A stretch of DNA of 64,000 nt, taken from positions 868,001-932,000 of the forward strand of contig JAXMFU010000003.1 of assembly GCA_046347625.1 (NCBI GenBank), read 5' to 3'. The notes beneath the pieces are model-generated. The model ran no database searches. It was not told the DNA's origin and worked only from the letters and a program-made list of their open reading frames with translations. The translations under genes were made by a program, and so were the position numbers. This document shows, piece by piece, positions 51,561 to 60,205 of the stretch. Each line of letters opens with the position of its first letter. Within the stretch, counting starts at the first letter, position 1. The DNA comes from CAIMUS01 sp046347625 (lineage in GTDB: Bacteria; Pseudomonadota; Gammaproteobacteria; Competibacterales; Competibacteraceae).

Positions 51561-54500
51561 TCAGGTTGCCGGCAGACCGCCGACCAACCCCCGGAAAGAG
51601 GGTGCAAAGATCAGCGCATGCGGTGAGAGGGCTTCCAGGAAAGCCGCGAAATTGCCCTCTGGTTTGACTTCCTGAAATGCCTCGAAAGCATCGTCGTAAC
51701 TGCCCAGGTCCTTCAACAGGGCCACTTTCTGTTGCAACGATGCCTGCGGAATAATACTCAAGTGTAGCAGCACCACCTTTTCACAGACCCACTGCTGCTC
51801 GTCGAAAACCGGGATCATCAGCAGGCTTTCCGAATTGTTGGGTCCGGTGGTCACCAGGGCACGGCCCAACCGCAACACCCGGCGCTTGCCACCGGCCGCC
51901 GGATGGGGGTGATCATAGGTGGAAGCACGCCCGACCGAACTGCCGCTCCGGGCCACAATCTGAATCTCCGGTGCCGTGTCGGCGTCCCGCTCGTAGGCCC
52001 CGCCCATCACCTGATACAAGGCACCACCGTCCACCCCGGCCAGGAAGGGCGAGAGGGCGATCAGCAACTGCCGGTCGCGTTCGGCCAGACCGGCGGCGGC
52101 CACGCCCAGTTCGGCCAGCGCCCGTTGCAGTAGCGGGGCGATCTCGCGTTGCGGCCGGGAAATACCCACCGTGACGGTCTTGGCCTGGTGGCGGATCGAA
52201 TCGATGGGCCGGCTCAGTTCGTCGGAAGCGACTTTGAGCAGGGCGACGCCTTCGCTGAACAGGGCACTGCGGGCGGCCGGCAGCGGACCCACCGTCGTAA
52301 AGCGGGCGAGATAATGACCGAGCTGAGCGACGATCCGGGCCGGCAGGGCGGCATCCAGTTCACCACCGGCCGCAGTCTCCAATAAGGCGCCGATTTTTTC
52401 CTGAAGCAGCCCCAGTGGCGCCTGGGTCGGGTCCTCCAGACTGCCGGCCAGCAGCGCCGCGGCCTGGCGGAACGGCAGGGCGGTCGCATCGATCGCCTTG
52501 GCGGCGTGAAAGCCCCACAGATGGCCGGCCACCGCCGCCAGCACGAAGTCCAGGCCGGCGCCGACCGAGGGCAGATACAGGGTGGCTTCGGCATACGGCT
52601 CGAAGCAGGTCTCGCCCAGGGCGGCGAAGACGATGGGTTTACCGTTATGAGCTTTAAAGATAGCAACTTCTTTGGCGGTATCCTGCGCCATCAATTGCGG
52701 CAGATCGTTGGCCACGACCAGCGTGAGCGGTTCGGTGGAGAGATCGATATGCTTCTTGTCTTCGGTGAAGTCACAGGGAATCGAGCGGTAACACAACTCG
52801 CTGAGCTTGATGCGGATTTCCTCGGCGGCGATCTTGTTGGGGCCGTTGCCCACCAAGGCCCAGTAGCGCTGCCGCGGCGCATAGGCTCTGGCGCAGGCGG
52901 CAATGGTCGCTTCCTGGGCCAGCACTTCCTGAATCCGCTCCGGCAGGCTTTCCAAGGCCAGCATTTCCGCGTACACCTGCGCCGGCTCCAGCGTTCCCAA
53001 CACCTGCCCCAGACACAGCGCGGTCAGCTTGCCGGCGGCGACCTGGCAGTAAAACGCCTTGGTGGACGCCACCGCCATTTCGACGTCGCGGCCATCGCTG
53101 GTAAACAGCCGGGAATCGGACTTGCGCACCAGCGGGGAATTGCGGCGGTTGACAATGGCATGCACCCAGGCGCCGTCGGCGCGGGCCAGATCCACCGTGC
53201 GATTGGTATCGGTGGTGGTGCCACTCTGGGAAATGGCCACCACCAGGGTATCTTTCAGGGAGCGCTTGCCGAACCGGGTGGACAACTCCGAGGCTTTGGC
53301 CGCTTCCACCACGATGGGGGCGCCGTCCAGGGCTTTTTCGAGCAGATAGGCGACCCCCATGGCGGCGATCGCCGCGGTGCCTTGACCGGTCACCAGAATC
53401 CGGCGAATCTTCGGTAGATTCGGGTCGCTCAAGCGAAGCATGAGGGGTTCCAGATCGTTCTGCTCCCCGGCCTGAAACCGAATCGTGCGGCCGGCTTTGG
53501 CATAACGCCCCTGTAAGGTCTTGCGGACACTGGAGGGCGCCTCGTGGATTTCCTTTTCCAGGAAATAGTCGTAATGGCCGCGATAGATATCCCGGGAGAA
53601 AATCTCGATGGTTTCCACCGCCAGTTCGATCGGTTCGCCATCATCGATCAGCCGGGCGTGCACGGACAGTGTCGGGGCACTGGTTAAGGTGACCTGCACC
53701 CCGCCACGGCCGACCTGAACCAACGGTAGGCAGCAGCGGGCCCGGGCCGCCAACCCATACACTTCCGAGGCCAGAATCCACCCATCCGGGGTCTCGGCGG
53801 CGAACAGGCTCTGGCCACTGCCTTTCTGGGCCAGATACAGCCGCTCGGGGTCAGCCGGATGCAACAGGCCGATGGCCATCGAACCCTCCAGGCGTCTGAC
53901 CACCGCCAGCACCCGCTCTTCCAGGGAGGCGTCCGGGGTGGTATCCAACCGGAACAGCAGCGGAATAATTTTGGCGTCGGTGCGAATGGCCGCCGGGATC
54001 GCCCGATGGCGGGACTCCACCGCGCTGGCGACCAGTTGTTGATAATTGTCCACATCGCCGTTGAGCACCCCCATCACCGCGGCGTCAAGGGTTGCGCCGC
54101 CGGACGGGTCGTCGGCCAGGCTGGCGTTCACCGGATGGCAATTGGCCAGATTGATGATGCCGTTGGAGGCCCAGCGGGTATGGGCCAGGATGGCCAGGTG
54201 GTGCGCCGCTCGGGCCACCTCCCACAACAGGGTATCGGCGCGGATGGCGGCGCGGAGCTGGCTGCCGTTATCGCCCAACTTACCGATCAGGTTGGAGACT
54301 TTATAGGTCAACCGGCAGACCGTGCGCCCGTCACGGAGGGCATGCAGGAACATCCCGTCGGTTTCCCCATGGACATCGGCGCAGCGGCGTTCCAGTTCGG
54401 TCCGTAAGGTGGCCGGTAGCACCTGCACCGACCAGGACGGTGCCAGGGTGAGCTGGACCACCACCCCGGCGGAATCGCGGCCCCGGACTTCCAGGCGGTC

Positions 54501-54962
54501 CAGATTTTCCAGCACTTGCTCGAGTCCCCAGGCGATGAAGTGCTGGCTGGCATCGAGGCGCCCGGCGTCGCTGCCTTCGGGCAGCAGTTTCAGCGTCCGC
54601 TCCACGTTAGCCAACACTTCGGCCTGAATCTGCCAGCTGTAATCGCGCAGGCTCTCCAGTTGGCGGGACGCCTTGTCGTGGCCACTCAGCCCTAGCGCCA
54701 AGCGCTCCGCTTCCAACCGTCGCAATGCGGCAACCAAGCGTTCCACTTTGCGCTTGACCCGGCTATCCTGGAGGACCGCCAGGTGAGTGGAAAATCGCAT
54801 CAAGTCGGCAAACTGGCCGGCCAAGCCGGCGAGCGCTGTCTCCAATAGGAGTATCGCCCCCGCGTCGGCGGCTTCCAACTGCACGAGCGTGCTGTCGAGC
54901 CAATCCAGGCTTGCCCCCTGCCGCCAGTCGATAGTAGACAAAAAACCAGCGATTCCACACAT
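51561..54962 (-). CDS. Large GlmS-like class II amidotransferase/SIS-domain protein
   Basis: The 1133-residue protein begins MCGIAGFLS with the Cys2 nucleophile of class II glutamine amidotransferases, and carries TRWASNGIINLANCHPV and VLNGDVDNYQQL. Two SIS domains follow (ILVTGQGTAAIAAMGVAYL, VAISQSGTTTDTNRTVDLAR, MAVASTKAFYCQVAAGKL; then WALVGNGPNKIAAEEIRIKL). Ordinary GlmS is about 610 residues; here a ~70-residue helical insert near residue 70, long linkers and a ~330-residue C-terminal extension are added. It probably makes or uses an amino sugar phosphate. A 12-bp unit (GATGACCTCTAT read on the plus strand) is duplicated just before the ATG, giving two ribosome-binding sites. Confidence 0.8.
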   Translation of the reverse strand: MCGIAGFLSTIDWRQGASLDWLDSTLVQLEAADAGAILLLETALAGLAGQFADLMRFSTHLAVLQDSRVKRKVERLVAALRRLEAERLALGLSGHDKASRQLESLRDYSWQIQAEVLANVERTLKLLPEGSDAGRLDASQHFIAWGLEQVLENLDRLEVRGRDSAGVVVQLTLAPSWSVQVLPATLRTELERRCADVHGETDGMFLHALRDGRTVCRLTYKVSNLIGKLGDNGSQLRAAIRADTLLWEVARAAHHLAILAHTRWASNGIINLANCHPVNASLADDPSGGATLDAAVMGVLNGDVDNYQQLVASAVESRHRAIPAAIRTDAKIIPLLFRLDTTPDASLEERVLAVVRRLEGSMAIGLLHPADPERLYLAQKGSGQSLFAAETPDGWILASEVYGLAARARCCLPLVQVGRGGVQVTLTSAPTLSVHARLIDDGEPIELAVETIEIFSRDIYRGHYDYFLEKEIHEAPSSVRKTLQGRYAKAGRTIRFQAGEQNDLEPLMLRLSDPNLPKIRRILVTGQGTAAIAAMGVAYLLEKALDGAPIVVEAAKASELSTRFGKRSLKDTLVVAISQSGTTTDTNRTVDLARADGAWVHAIVNRRNSPLVRKSDSRLFTSDGRDVEMAVASTKAFYCQVAAGKLTALCLGQVLGTLEPAQVYAEMLALESLPERIQEVLAQEATIAACARAYAPRQRYWALVGNGPNKIAAEEIRIKLSELCYRSIPCDFTEDKKHIDLSTEPLTLVVANDLPQLMAQDTAKEVAIFKAHNGKPIVFAALGETCFEPYAEATLYLPSVGAGLDFVLAAVAGHLWGFHAAKAIDATALPFRQAAALLAGSLEDPTQAPLGLLQEKIGALLETAAGGELDAALPARIVAQLGHYLARFTTVGPLPAARSALFSEGVALLKVASDELSRPIDSIRHQAKTVTVGISRPQREIAPLLQRALAELGVAAAGLAERDRQLLIALSPFLAGVDGGALYQVMGGAYERDADTAPEIQIVARSGSSVGRASTYDHPHPAAGGKRRVLRLGRALVTTGPNNSESLLMIPVFDEQQWVCEKVVLLHLSIIPQASLQQKVALLKDLGSYDDAFEAFQEVKPEGNFAAFLEALSPHALIFAPSFRGLVGGLPAT

Positions 54963-55133
54963 GATGACCTCTATGATGACCTCTATACGAGATTAAGTGT
55001 TTCAACCTTAGGATAAAGCATAGCAGACTCCGGAGGTCGAATTGTTAGCATTTTATACCTTTGGCAACCGTCCATGTTGATAAGTAAGCATTTGATTTTA
55101 AGTATTTTTATTAAAAATCTCCGGCACTGACTG

Positions 55134-55562
55134 CCGGCTAATCACTAGCAAGCTAAGGATCTCTCTAGTTGTCAAGTTGCTAAAAATGGTGAATATTTCA
55201 CAAAAGTTTTAGGCAATACGACACAGATTTTTACAAGCAATGGGTCTAGTTTATTCATCCAAGGAAGCGAGGAAAGCTAAACCGGGATAATGCAGGGAAC
55301 AGGGATGCCAAGCCATTGAGGAGCATGGTCGGGAAGCGGGAAAAATGGCAGGCTAATCAGTAGGAAGCTAAAGATTGTTCTAGTTGTCAAGTCGCTAAAA
55401 ATGGTTAATATTTCACAAAAGTTTTAGGCAATACGACACAGATTTTTACAGCAGATGGGTTTAGTTTATTCATCTAAGGAAACGAGGAAAGCTAAACCAG
55501 GATAATGCAGGGAACAGGGATGCCAGGCCGTCTAGGAGGATGGTCAGGAAAAAGGGAAAAAG
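55134..55562. repeat. Tandem duplication of about 215 bp
   Basis: Copy A (about 55134-55348) and copy B (about 55349-55562) share long exact blocks, such as AATATTTCACAAAAGTTTTA, GGCAATACGACACAGATTTT and ATAATGCAGGGAACAGGGAT, offset by 215 bp. A 13-bp palindrome (GTGAATATTTCAC) in copy A is slightly altered in B. The units appear to contain a promoter region plus the beginning of the GGA-rich transcript. Upstream, 54963-55133 shows an AT-rich stretch with no gene and a small GC hairpin (CCGGCACTGACTGCCGG). Confidence 0.85.
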
Positions 55563-56105
55563 GAGTTCTTAAGGACAACGTTATTTTAGGGAGCAGGACA
55601 GCCGTTCCGGATCGGGAAAAGCAGCAGGCGGACGGTTGCAAGGAATGGGCTTCAAGGATAGTGCCCAAGGTGGGGACAGGGAGCGGAGAGCCGAGGTTTC
55701 CACGGTGGTCTTAAGGGATTGATAGGTTACTCACATGGTCGCAATAACCCTAGGGAGTTCCAGGACCGGAACAGGGAGCTTGCAGGAGCCAGGGAGGCGC
55801 CCCTTTTCATGATCTCAAGGAGTTCCAGGACTGGAACAGGGAGTGAGATTCTGTTGGAAGCCAGGAGGGCCGTTTCCTCGTATCGTGATGGCGGGAGTTC
55901 CAGGACCGGGACAGGGACACTCTCAGGAAGCAGGGATGCTTCCTTCCATCCTTCGCCAGCTCAGGAAGCAGAGATGTTTCCTTCCGCCCTTTGCCGGCTC
56001 GATCCTTTACCCTACAGTCTGCCCTGGAATCAGGGACAACCGGAAGGACCGATCGACCGTTTGAAACGGATCGAGCGGCCGATGGATGGCCGGGCCAAAC
56101 TGGAG
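55455..56105 (+). ncRNA. CsrB/RsmZ-like CsrA-sequestering RNA (predicted)
   Basis: By eye the plus strand has about 45 GGA trinucleotides in ~650 nt, mostly as AGGA, AGGGA or CAGGGA. Many sit in loops of small hairpins: GTTCC-AGGACC-GGAAC at 55757-55772, GTTCC-AGGACT-GGAAC at 55822-55837, GTTCC-AGGACC-GGGAC at 55897-55912 (a G-U pair preserved), and GGAAGC-AGGGAT-GCTTCC at 55926-55943, with GCC-AGGGA-GGC at ~55789. This is the architecture of CsrB, CsrC, RsmY and RsmZ RNAs, which titrate the translational regulator CsrA. There is no matching protein. The 5' end is uncertain, and a clear terminator was not found before the converging gene at 56122. Confidence 0.7.
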
Positions 56106-56121
56106 CTTCTGAGAGTTAACC

Positions 56122-57807
56122 TTACATCCCCCCGACATCCACAAAGAAGCTGAACCGATTCCGGTTCTGCAATCCAATCTGGTAATGCACCGTCACGCAT
56201 TCGCCCACCGCCAGGGCGTAGTCGCTGTAGTTACCCGTCATGGGAAAATCCAGGGTCGCGCCCGGTAAGCCTGGTGAGGGCGGACCGCCGCAGGGCAATA
56301 CTCCCGGGTTCAGGGACGGCGTACCCGCCGGTCCATAGTTGCGGTTGACCAGACAGTTGCCATTGGTCAGGGTCACCGTTTGATTTACCAGGCCGGTTAG
56401 AGGGAAGGTACTGTTGTTGATATTGCAGAACTGGGCGTCAAAGCTGAACGTCCCCGCCGGCCCTTCAGTTACGGGAATGCGGTCGGTATGCTGATTGCTG
56501 AGAACCGGGGTGCTGAAGGCTGCGTTGTAGTTATTCACCGCATAACGCTGGGCGTAGATGCCATACAGGTCACCGTCTTGTTCATCGCTTGTCCAGGTGA
56601 CCACGAAGTCGCCGGCGGCATCCATCGTCACCGCAGGCGCGAATTGCTCGCCGGGGGTATAGGTGTTGACCTGAAACTCAGATCCCTGGGGCACCCCCGT
56701 CGGGTTATAGCGCTGGGCATAAACATTGTCCTGCGCATAGCTTGTCCAAACGATCACAAAGCCGCCATTCCTATCCATGTCTACAGCGGGAGTTAATTGG
56801 GTTTCGGCAGTGATGGTATTAACCTGAAATTCAGTTCCTTGGGGCACGCCCGCGGCGTCGTAGCGCCGGGCGTAGATACCACCGTCTGAACCGTCCTGCC
56901 CATCGCTCCTCCAGGTGACCACAAAGTTGCCCGCGGCGTCCATCGCCACCGCAGGTTGATCCTGCGCCTTGTCGGTATAGGTATTGATCTGAAACTCAGT
57001 CCCCTGGGGCGTCCCAACCGTGTCGTAACGCTGGGCGTAAATGCCACTGTCCGAGCCGTCCTGTCCATCACTCTCCCAGATAACTACGAAGTTACCGGTT
57101 GCATCCATGGCTACGACAGGAGATCTCTGGTAGCTGGTAGTGTAGGTATTGACCCGGAACTCGGGCCCCTGGGGTACCCCGACTGCATTGTAACGCTGGG
57201 CGTAAATGCCCTCTCTATCACCATCCTGCCCATCACTCTCCCAGACGACTACAAAGTCGCCGGTGGCATCCATCGCCACGGCGGCATCCAGTTGGGCATC
57301 GATGGTGTAGGTATTGACCTGGAACTCGGGGCCCTGGGGTACCCCGGCCGCATTGTAACGTTGGGCGTAAACGCCCTCTCCATCACCATCATGCTCTAGA
57401 CTCGTCCAGGTGATTACGAAGTCACCGGCAGTATCCATCGCCACCGCCGCATCCAGTTGGTCATCGATGGTATAGGTATTGACTCGGAACTCGGGCCCCT
57501 GGGGTACCCCCGCTGTGCTGTAACGCTGGGCATAGATGCCATAGTGTGAACCGTCCTGCCAGGCGCTCTGCCAAGCCACTACGAAATTCCCGTTCGTATC
57601 CATGGCTACGGCAGAGGCGATTTGGGAACCGATGGTTTCGGTGTTGACCTGAAGCTCCGGCCCGGCCGGGTTGGGCGGTGGGCCGGCTGGAACAGCGCCG
57701 GCGGCGAATGCCTCTTGAATTGCCGTCCCTTGTAAAGCCGCCAGGATCGCCAGGGCCAGCGGAGTTTTACGCCAATAATGATTCTCAATCGAGTGTTGCC
57801 TGTTCAT
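56122..57807 (-). CDS. Secreted protein of tandem ~54-residue repeats
   Basis: The 561-residue protein has a signal peptide (TPLALAILAALQGTAIQEAFA) and seven repeats. Each reads approximately AVAMDxxGxFVVxWxSDGQDGDxxGIYAQRY, then xxxGVPQGxEFQVNTYT, a beta-propeller-like pattern. A C-terminal domain with cysteine pairs (FDAQFCNIN, NGNCLVN, VLPCGGPPSPG, GECVTVHYQ) follows. It is probably extracellular or outer-membrane associated, binding rather than catalytic. The ATG at 57807 is preceded by AGGGTAACAATC. Its stop codon is ~17 bp from the end of the converging GGA-rich RNA. Confidence 0.75.
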   Translation of the reverse strand: MNRQHSIENHYWRKTPLALAILAALQGTAIQEAFAAGAVPAGPPPNPAGPELQVNTETIGSQIASAVAMDTNGNFVVAWQSAWQDGSHYGIYAQRYSTAGVPQGPEFRVNTYTIDDQLDAAVAMDTAGDFVITWTSLEHDGDGEGVYAQRYNAAGVPQGPEFQVNTYTIDAQLDAAVAMDATGDFVVVWESDGQDGDREGIYAQRYNAVGVPQGPEFRVNTYTTSYQRSPVVAMDATGNFVVIWESDGQDGSDSGIYAQRYDTVGTPQGTEFQINTYTDKAQDQPAVAMDAAGNFVVTWRSDGQDGSDGGIYARRYDAAGVPQGTEFQVNTITAETQLTPAVDMDRNGGFVIVWTSYAQDNVYAQRYNPTGVPQGSEFQVNTYTPGEQFAPAVTMDAAGDFVVTWTSDEQDGDLYGIYAQRYAVNNYNAAFSTPVLSNQHTDRIPVTEGPAGTFSFDAQFCNINNSTFPLTGLVNQTVTLTNGNCLVNRNYGPAGTPSLNPGVLPCGGPPSPGLPGATLDFPMTGNYSDYALAVGECVTVHYQIGLQNRNRFSFFVDVGGM

Positions 57808-57835
57808 GATTGTTACCCTGGTGATACAGCATTGG

Positions 57836-57959
57836 GTAGGGTGGGCAGCTTGGCTGCCCACCAATCCTGCTGCCCACCCTACATCTTATGCCGCCTATAG
57901 GACATGACCCACCTTATCTTTATGATTCTGCTAAAGAAGGTGGGCCATGCCCACCCTAC
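57836..57959. repeat. TAGGGTGGGC palindromic repeat, copies 3 and 4
   Basis: GGTAGGGTGGGCAGC...CCCACCCTAC (57836-57882) and GACATGACCCACCTT...AAGGTGGGCCATGCCCACCC (to 57959) form nested hairpins upstream of the repeat-protein gene. The rest of this 423-bp gap (57960-58230) is AT-rich with no gene visible; it may hold a promoter, none assigned. Confidence 0.7.
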
Positions 57960-58230
57960 GGCTCAGGTTAAAACCTCAAGCGAATTGGTATTGATTATAT
58001 AAAGCATTAGTAGTTATAAGTTTATTCTGACTTGTGCTTTTGTCAACTGAACGTTAATAAGTAGCGCCCATGAAAATAGCCTATGCTTTGCCTGAACAGG
58101 CCAATATCAAGATCAATTCATATAAAGATCAATAGATTAAAAAATTGTTGAATTTTGTAAACTGGACTTTGGGTATCTTGCCATCTATCGGTAAATATTC
58201 ATGAGTATCTTTACGATAGGGTTACCGCCG

Positions 58231-58950
58231 TCAATTGGCCGGTCTACCCGGCCAGGCGGCGACCATCTGTTCGACGATCTCGATAAATGCTTCCGGTTGC
58301 GGCAAGGCCGGCAGTAGATAGTCGGGCCGATGCCGCGCCAAAGACCCGATGGCATGGTTACCGCTGGCAATGGCGAGAACAGCGGCGCCGATAAAGCGGG
58401 CCGCCGCAATATCTCTTGGCGTGTCGCCGATAACCAATAACGGTACCGTATCGCCCCAGATTGCGCTGACCAGCCGTCTGGCCGCGGCGGCAACCTGATT
58501 CCGCTCCGGCCCGGATTCGCCGAAAGCGCCGTCCCGACAGAATTCCGCCAGACCGCAGGAACTCAACTTAGCCTGTGCCGCCCGTCTCAGGTTGCCGGTC
58601 AGTAATAAATTGGCATAATCTGAATCGGCGGTCACATGGGCAAGTACTTCTCTGGCATTGGGTAGGGCGATTGCCGGATCCTCTTGCAGGCGGAGCGCCA
58701 GTTCTTCGACATAACGCGCCAGCAAGGAGGTTATCGCCGTCGCCTCCCTGCCGGCCTGAGCACAGATCTGTAAGGCGATGGAGACATCGGTCGCGCCCGA
58801 AGTATCCAGCGCCCGCCAGTCGATATCGGCTTCGAGCTCCACCTGGACCGCCGCCTGCCAGGCGGCGATCGCAGCTTTGCTGCCGCGTAACAGGGTGCCG
58901 TCGATATCCCATAACAATACGACCGACGACTGCCGAACCGGGACCCGCAT
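58231..58950 (-). CDS. HAD-superfamily phosphatase
   Basis: The 239-residue protein has HAD motif I LLWDIDGTLLRG (nucleophile Asp), motif II LLTGN, and motif IV VIGDTPRDIAAAR, with a helical cap between, as in phosphoglycolate-phosphatase-like enzymes. Substrate unknown. It follows the SnoaL-like gene by 4 bp and is probably co-transcribed with it. Confidence 0.85.
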   Translation of the reverse strand: MRVPVRQSSVVLLWDIDGTLLRGSKAAIAAWQAAVQVELEADIDWRALDTSGATDVSIALQICAQAGREATAITSLLARYVEELALRLQEDPAIALPNAREVLAHVTADSDYANLLLTGNLRRAAQAKLSSCGLAEFCRDGAFGESGPERNQVAAAARRLVSAIWGDTVPLLVIGDTPRDIAAARFIGAAVLAIASGNHAIGSLARHRPDYLLPALPQPEAFIEIVEQMVAAWPGRPAN

Positions 58951-58954
58951 AGCC

Positions 58955-59398
58955 TTAACCTTCCTTGGTTCTCAGCGGTGGAATCGCTCCCAACTGTTGC
59001 AGCAGGCCCAGTTGGTCGATGCTGGCAATGCAACGTTCCACAATCTTGCCGCCGGCAAACCGCCAAATGTCCACCGCCTTGAAAATGACCGCTTTTCCAG
59101 TCGGTGGAATCGCACCGTAGTAACCTAAGTGGGTGCCGCGAATGGTAAACGCGCCGACGACTTTATCATCCTCGGCGAATAGATGATCGATGGTGAATTG
59201 AATATCGGGAAAGGCGGTGCGCAGCCGAATGGCATAGTCTTTGATATCCGCCGGACCGTGCAGAATCCGGCTGGGATCATCGGTATCGATAGCCGTGTAA
59301 TCGGCGGCATAGAACTCATCGGCCAATTCGAGCTTACCCTGATTCCAGGCTTCCTCGATCCAGCGCCGGATGATGGCTTTGTTGTGCTCGGTAGACAT
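58955..59398 (-). CDS. SnoaL/NTF2-like ester cyclase-type protein
   Basis: The 147-residue protein is a small alpha+beta barrel of the SnoaL-like polyketide cyclase family: IIRRWIEEAWNQGKLELADEFYAADY, FPDIQFTIDHLFAEDDKVV, GAIPPTGKAVIF and FAGGKIVERCIASID. Members serve diverse roles and most are uncharacterised. I use the ATG at 59398 rather than the TTG two codons earlier. Heptanucleotide repeats lie directly upstream. Confidence 0.8.
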   Translation of the reverse strand: MSTEHNKAIIRRWIEEAWNQGKLELADEFYAADYTAIDTDDPSRILHGPADIKDYAIRLRTAFPDIQFTIDHLFAEDDKVVGAFTIRGTHLGYYGAIPPTGKAVIFKAVDIWRFAGGKIVERCIASIDQLGLLQQLGAIPPLRTKEG

Positions 59399-59407
59399 CG
59401 TCAATAA

Positions 59408-59442
59408 GGTTAAAGGCTAAAGGCTAAAGGCTAAAGGCTAAA
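59408..59442. repeat. Heptanucleotide tandem repeat (GGYTAAA)x5
   Basis: One GGTTAAA followed by four GGCTAAA units lies in the 48-bp gap between the sirtuin and the SnoaL-like gene. It belongs to the same family as 1325-1352. It sits in the SnoaL-gene leader, so changes in number could affect spacing of translation signals. Confidence 0.85.
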
Positions 59443-59446
59443 GATA

Positions 59447-60205
59447 TTAAGAACCGATCTGATTCCCCCAGGTGGCCGCCACCAACGCCGGCAGGACTGT
59501 GCCCGACTTGCCCGGTAATACGAAATCGGCTTGTGCGCTTAAGGGGGTGGGCTGAGGGTTGATTTCCACCACTGTGGCACCACTGTGCAGCGCGGTAAAA
59601 GGCAATTCTGCGGCCGGATACACGACGGTGGAAGTGCCTATACTTAGGAATACCTGGCATTGCAGAGTCGCTGTTTCCGCTTCCCTCAGAATGAGTGACG
59701 GCAGGGATTCGCCGAACCAGACCACATCGGGCCGCAGCCGATCCGAACAGAACGGACAGCGTGGCGGAACCTCGCCGCTATCCTCCCAGTGTTCCACCGC
59801 TTTGCCACAGCCAAAACATTTGGTGGCAAACAGATTGCCATGCAATTCCAGCACCCGCTGACTGCCGGCGCGGCGGTGCAGACCGTCTACATTCTGGGTA
59901 ATCAGGGTGAACGTCGGAATCCGCTGTTCCATGGTGACCAGGGCGAAATGACCGGCATTCGGTTGAGTGCCATGCACCAGTTCCCGTCGCCAGGCGTACC
60001 AGTCCCACACCAGTGTAGGATGATGCTGAAACGCCTGGGGTGTGGCCAGCTCTTCGGGATTATACTGCGCCCATAAGCCGATCTGGGCATCACGGAAGGT
60101 CGGTACGCCGCTCTCGGCGGAGATACCGGCGCCGGTCAGTACCGTGACCCGTTGGGCCTGGCGCAGCATCTGGGCGAGTTCCTCGGGGATGCTCGGGATG
60201 GACAT
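59447..60205 (-). CDS. cobB: Sir2-family NAD-dependent deacylase
   Basis: The 252-residue sirtuin has GAGISAESGVPTFRD (25-39), TQNVDGLHRRAG, catalytic His122 in ELHGNL, and zinc cysteines 130, 133, 150 and 153. Tyr70 and Arg73 in WYAWRREL are the pair used by class III sirtuins to bind succinyl- or malonyl-lysine, so desuccinylase activity is plausible. Its start overlaps the 3' end of the truncated uvrD frame by 116 bp, an abnormal arrangement suggesting a deletion that fused the two loci. Confidence 0.9.
   Translation of the reverse strand: MSIPSIPEELAQMLRQAQRVTVLTGAGISAESGVPTFRDAQIGLWAQYNPEELATPQAFQHHPTLVWDWYAWRRELVHGTQPNAGHFALVTMEQRIPTFTLITQNVDGLHRRAGSQRVLELHGNLFATKCFGCGKAVEHWEDSGEVPPRCPFCSDRLRPDVVWFGESLPSLILREAETATLQCQVFLSIGTSTVVYPAAELPFTALHSGATVVEINPQPTPLSAQADFVLPGKSGTVLPALVAATWGNQIGS

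Noticed and set aside
55719..56153. A 144-codon open frame across the GGA-rich region.
   Set aside because: Its product is low-complexity (SSRTGTG repeats) produced by the GGAGTTCCAGGAC hairpins; RNA structure explains the repeats better than protein constraint.
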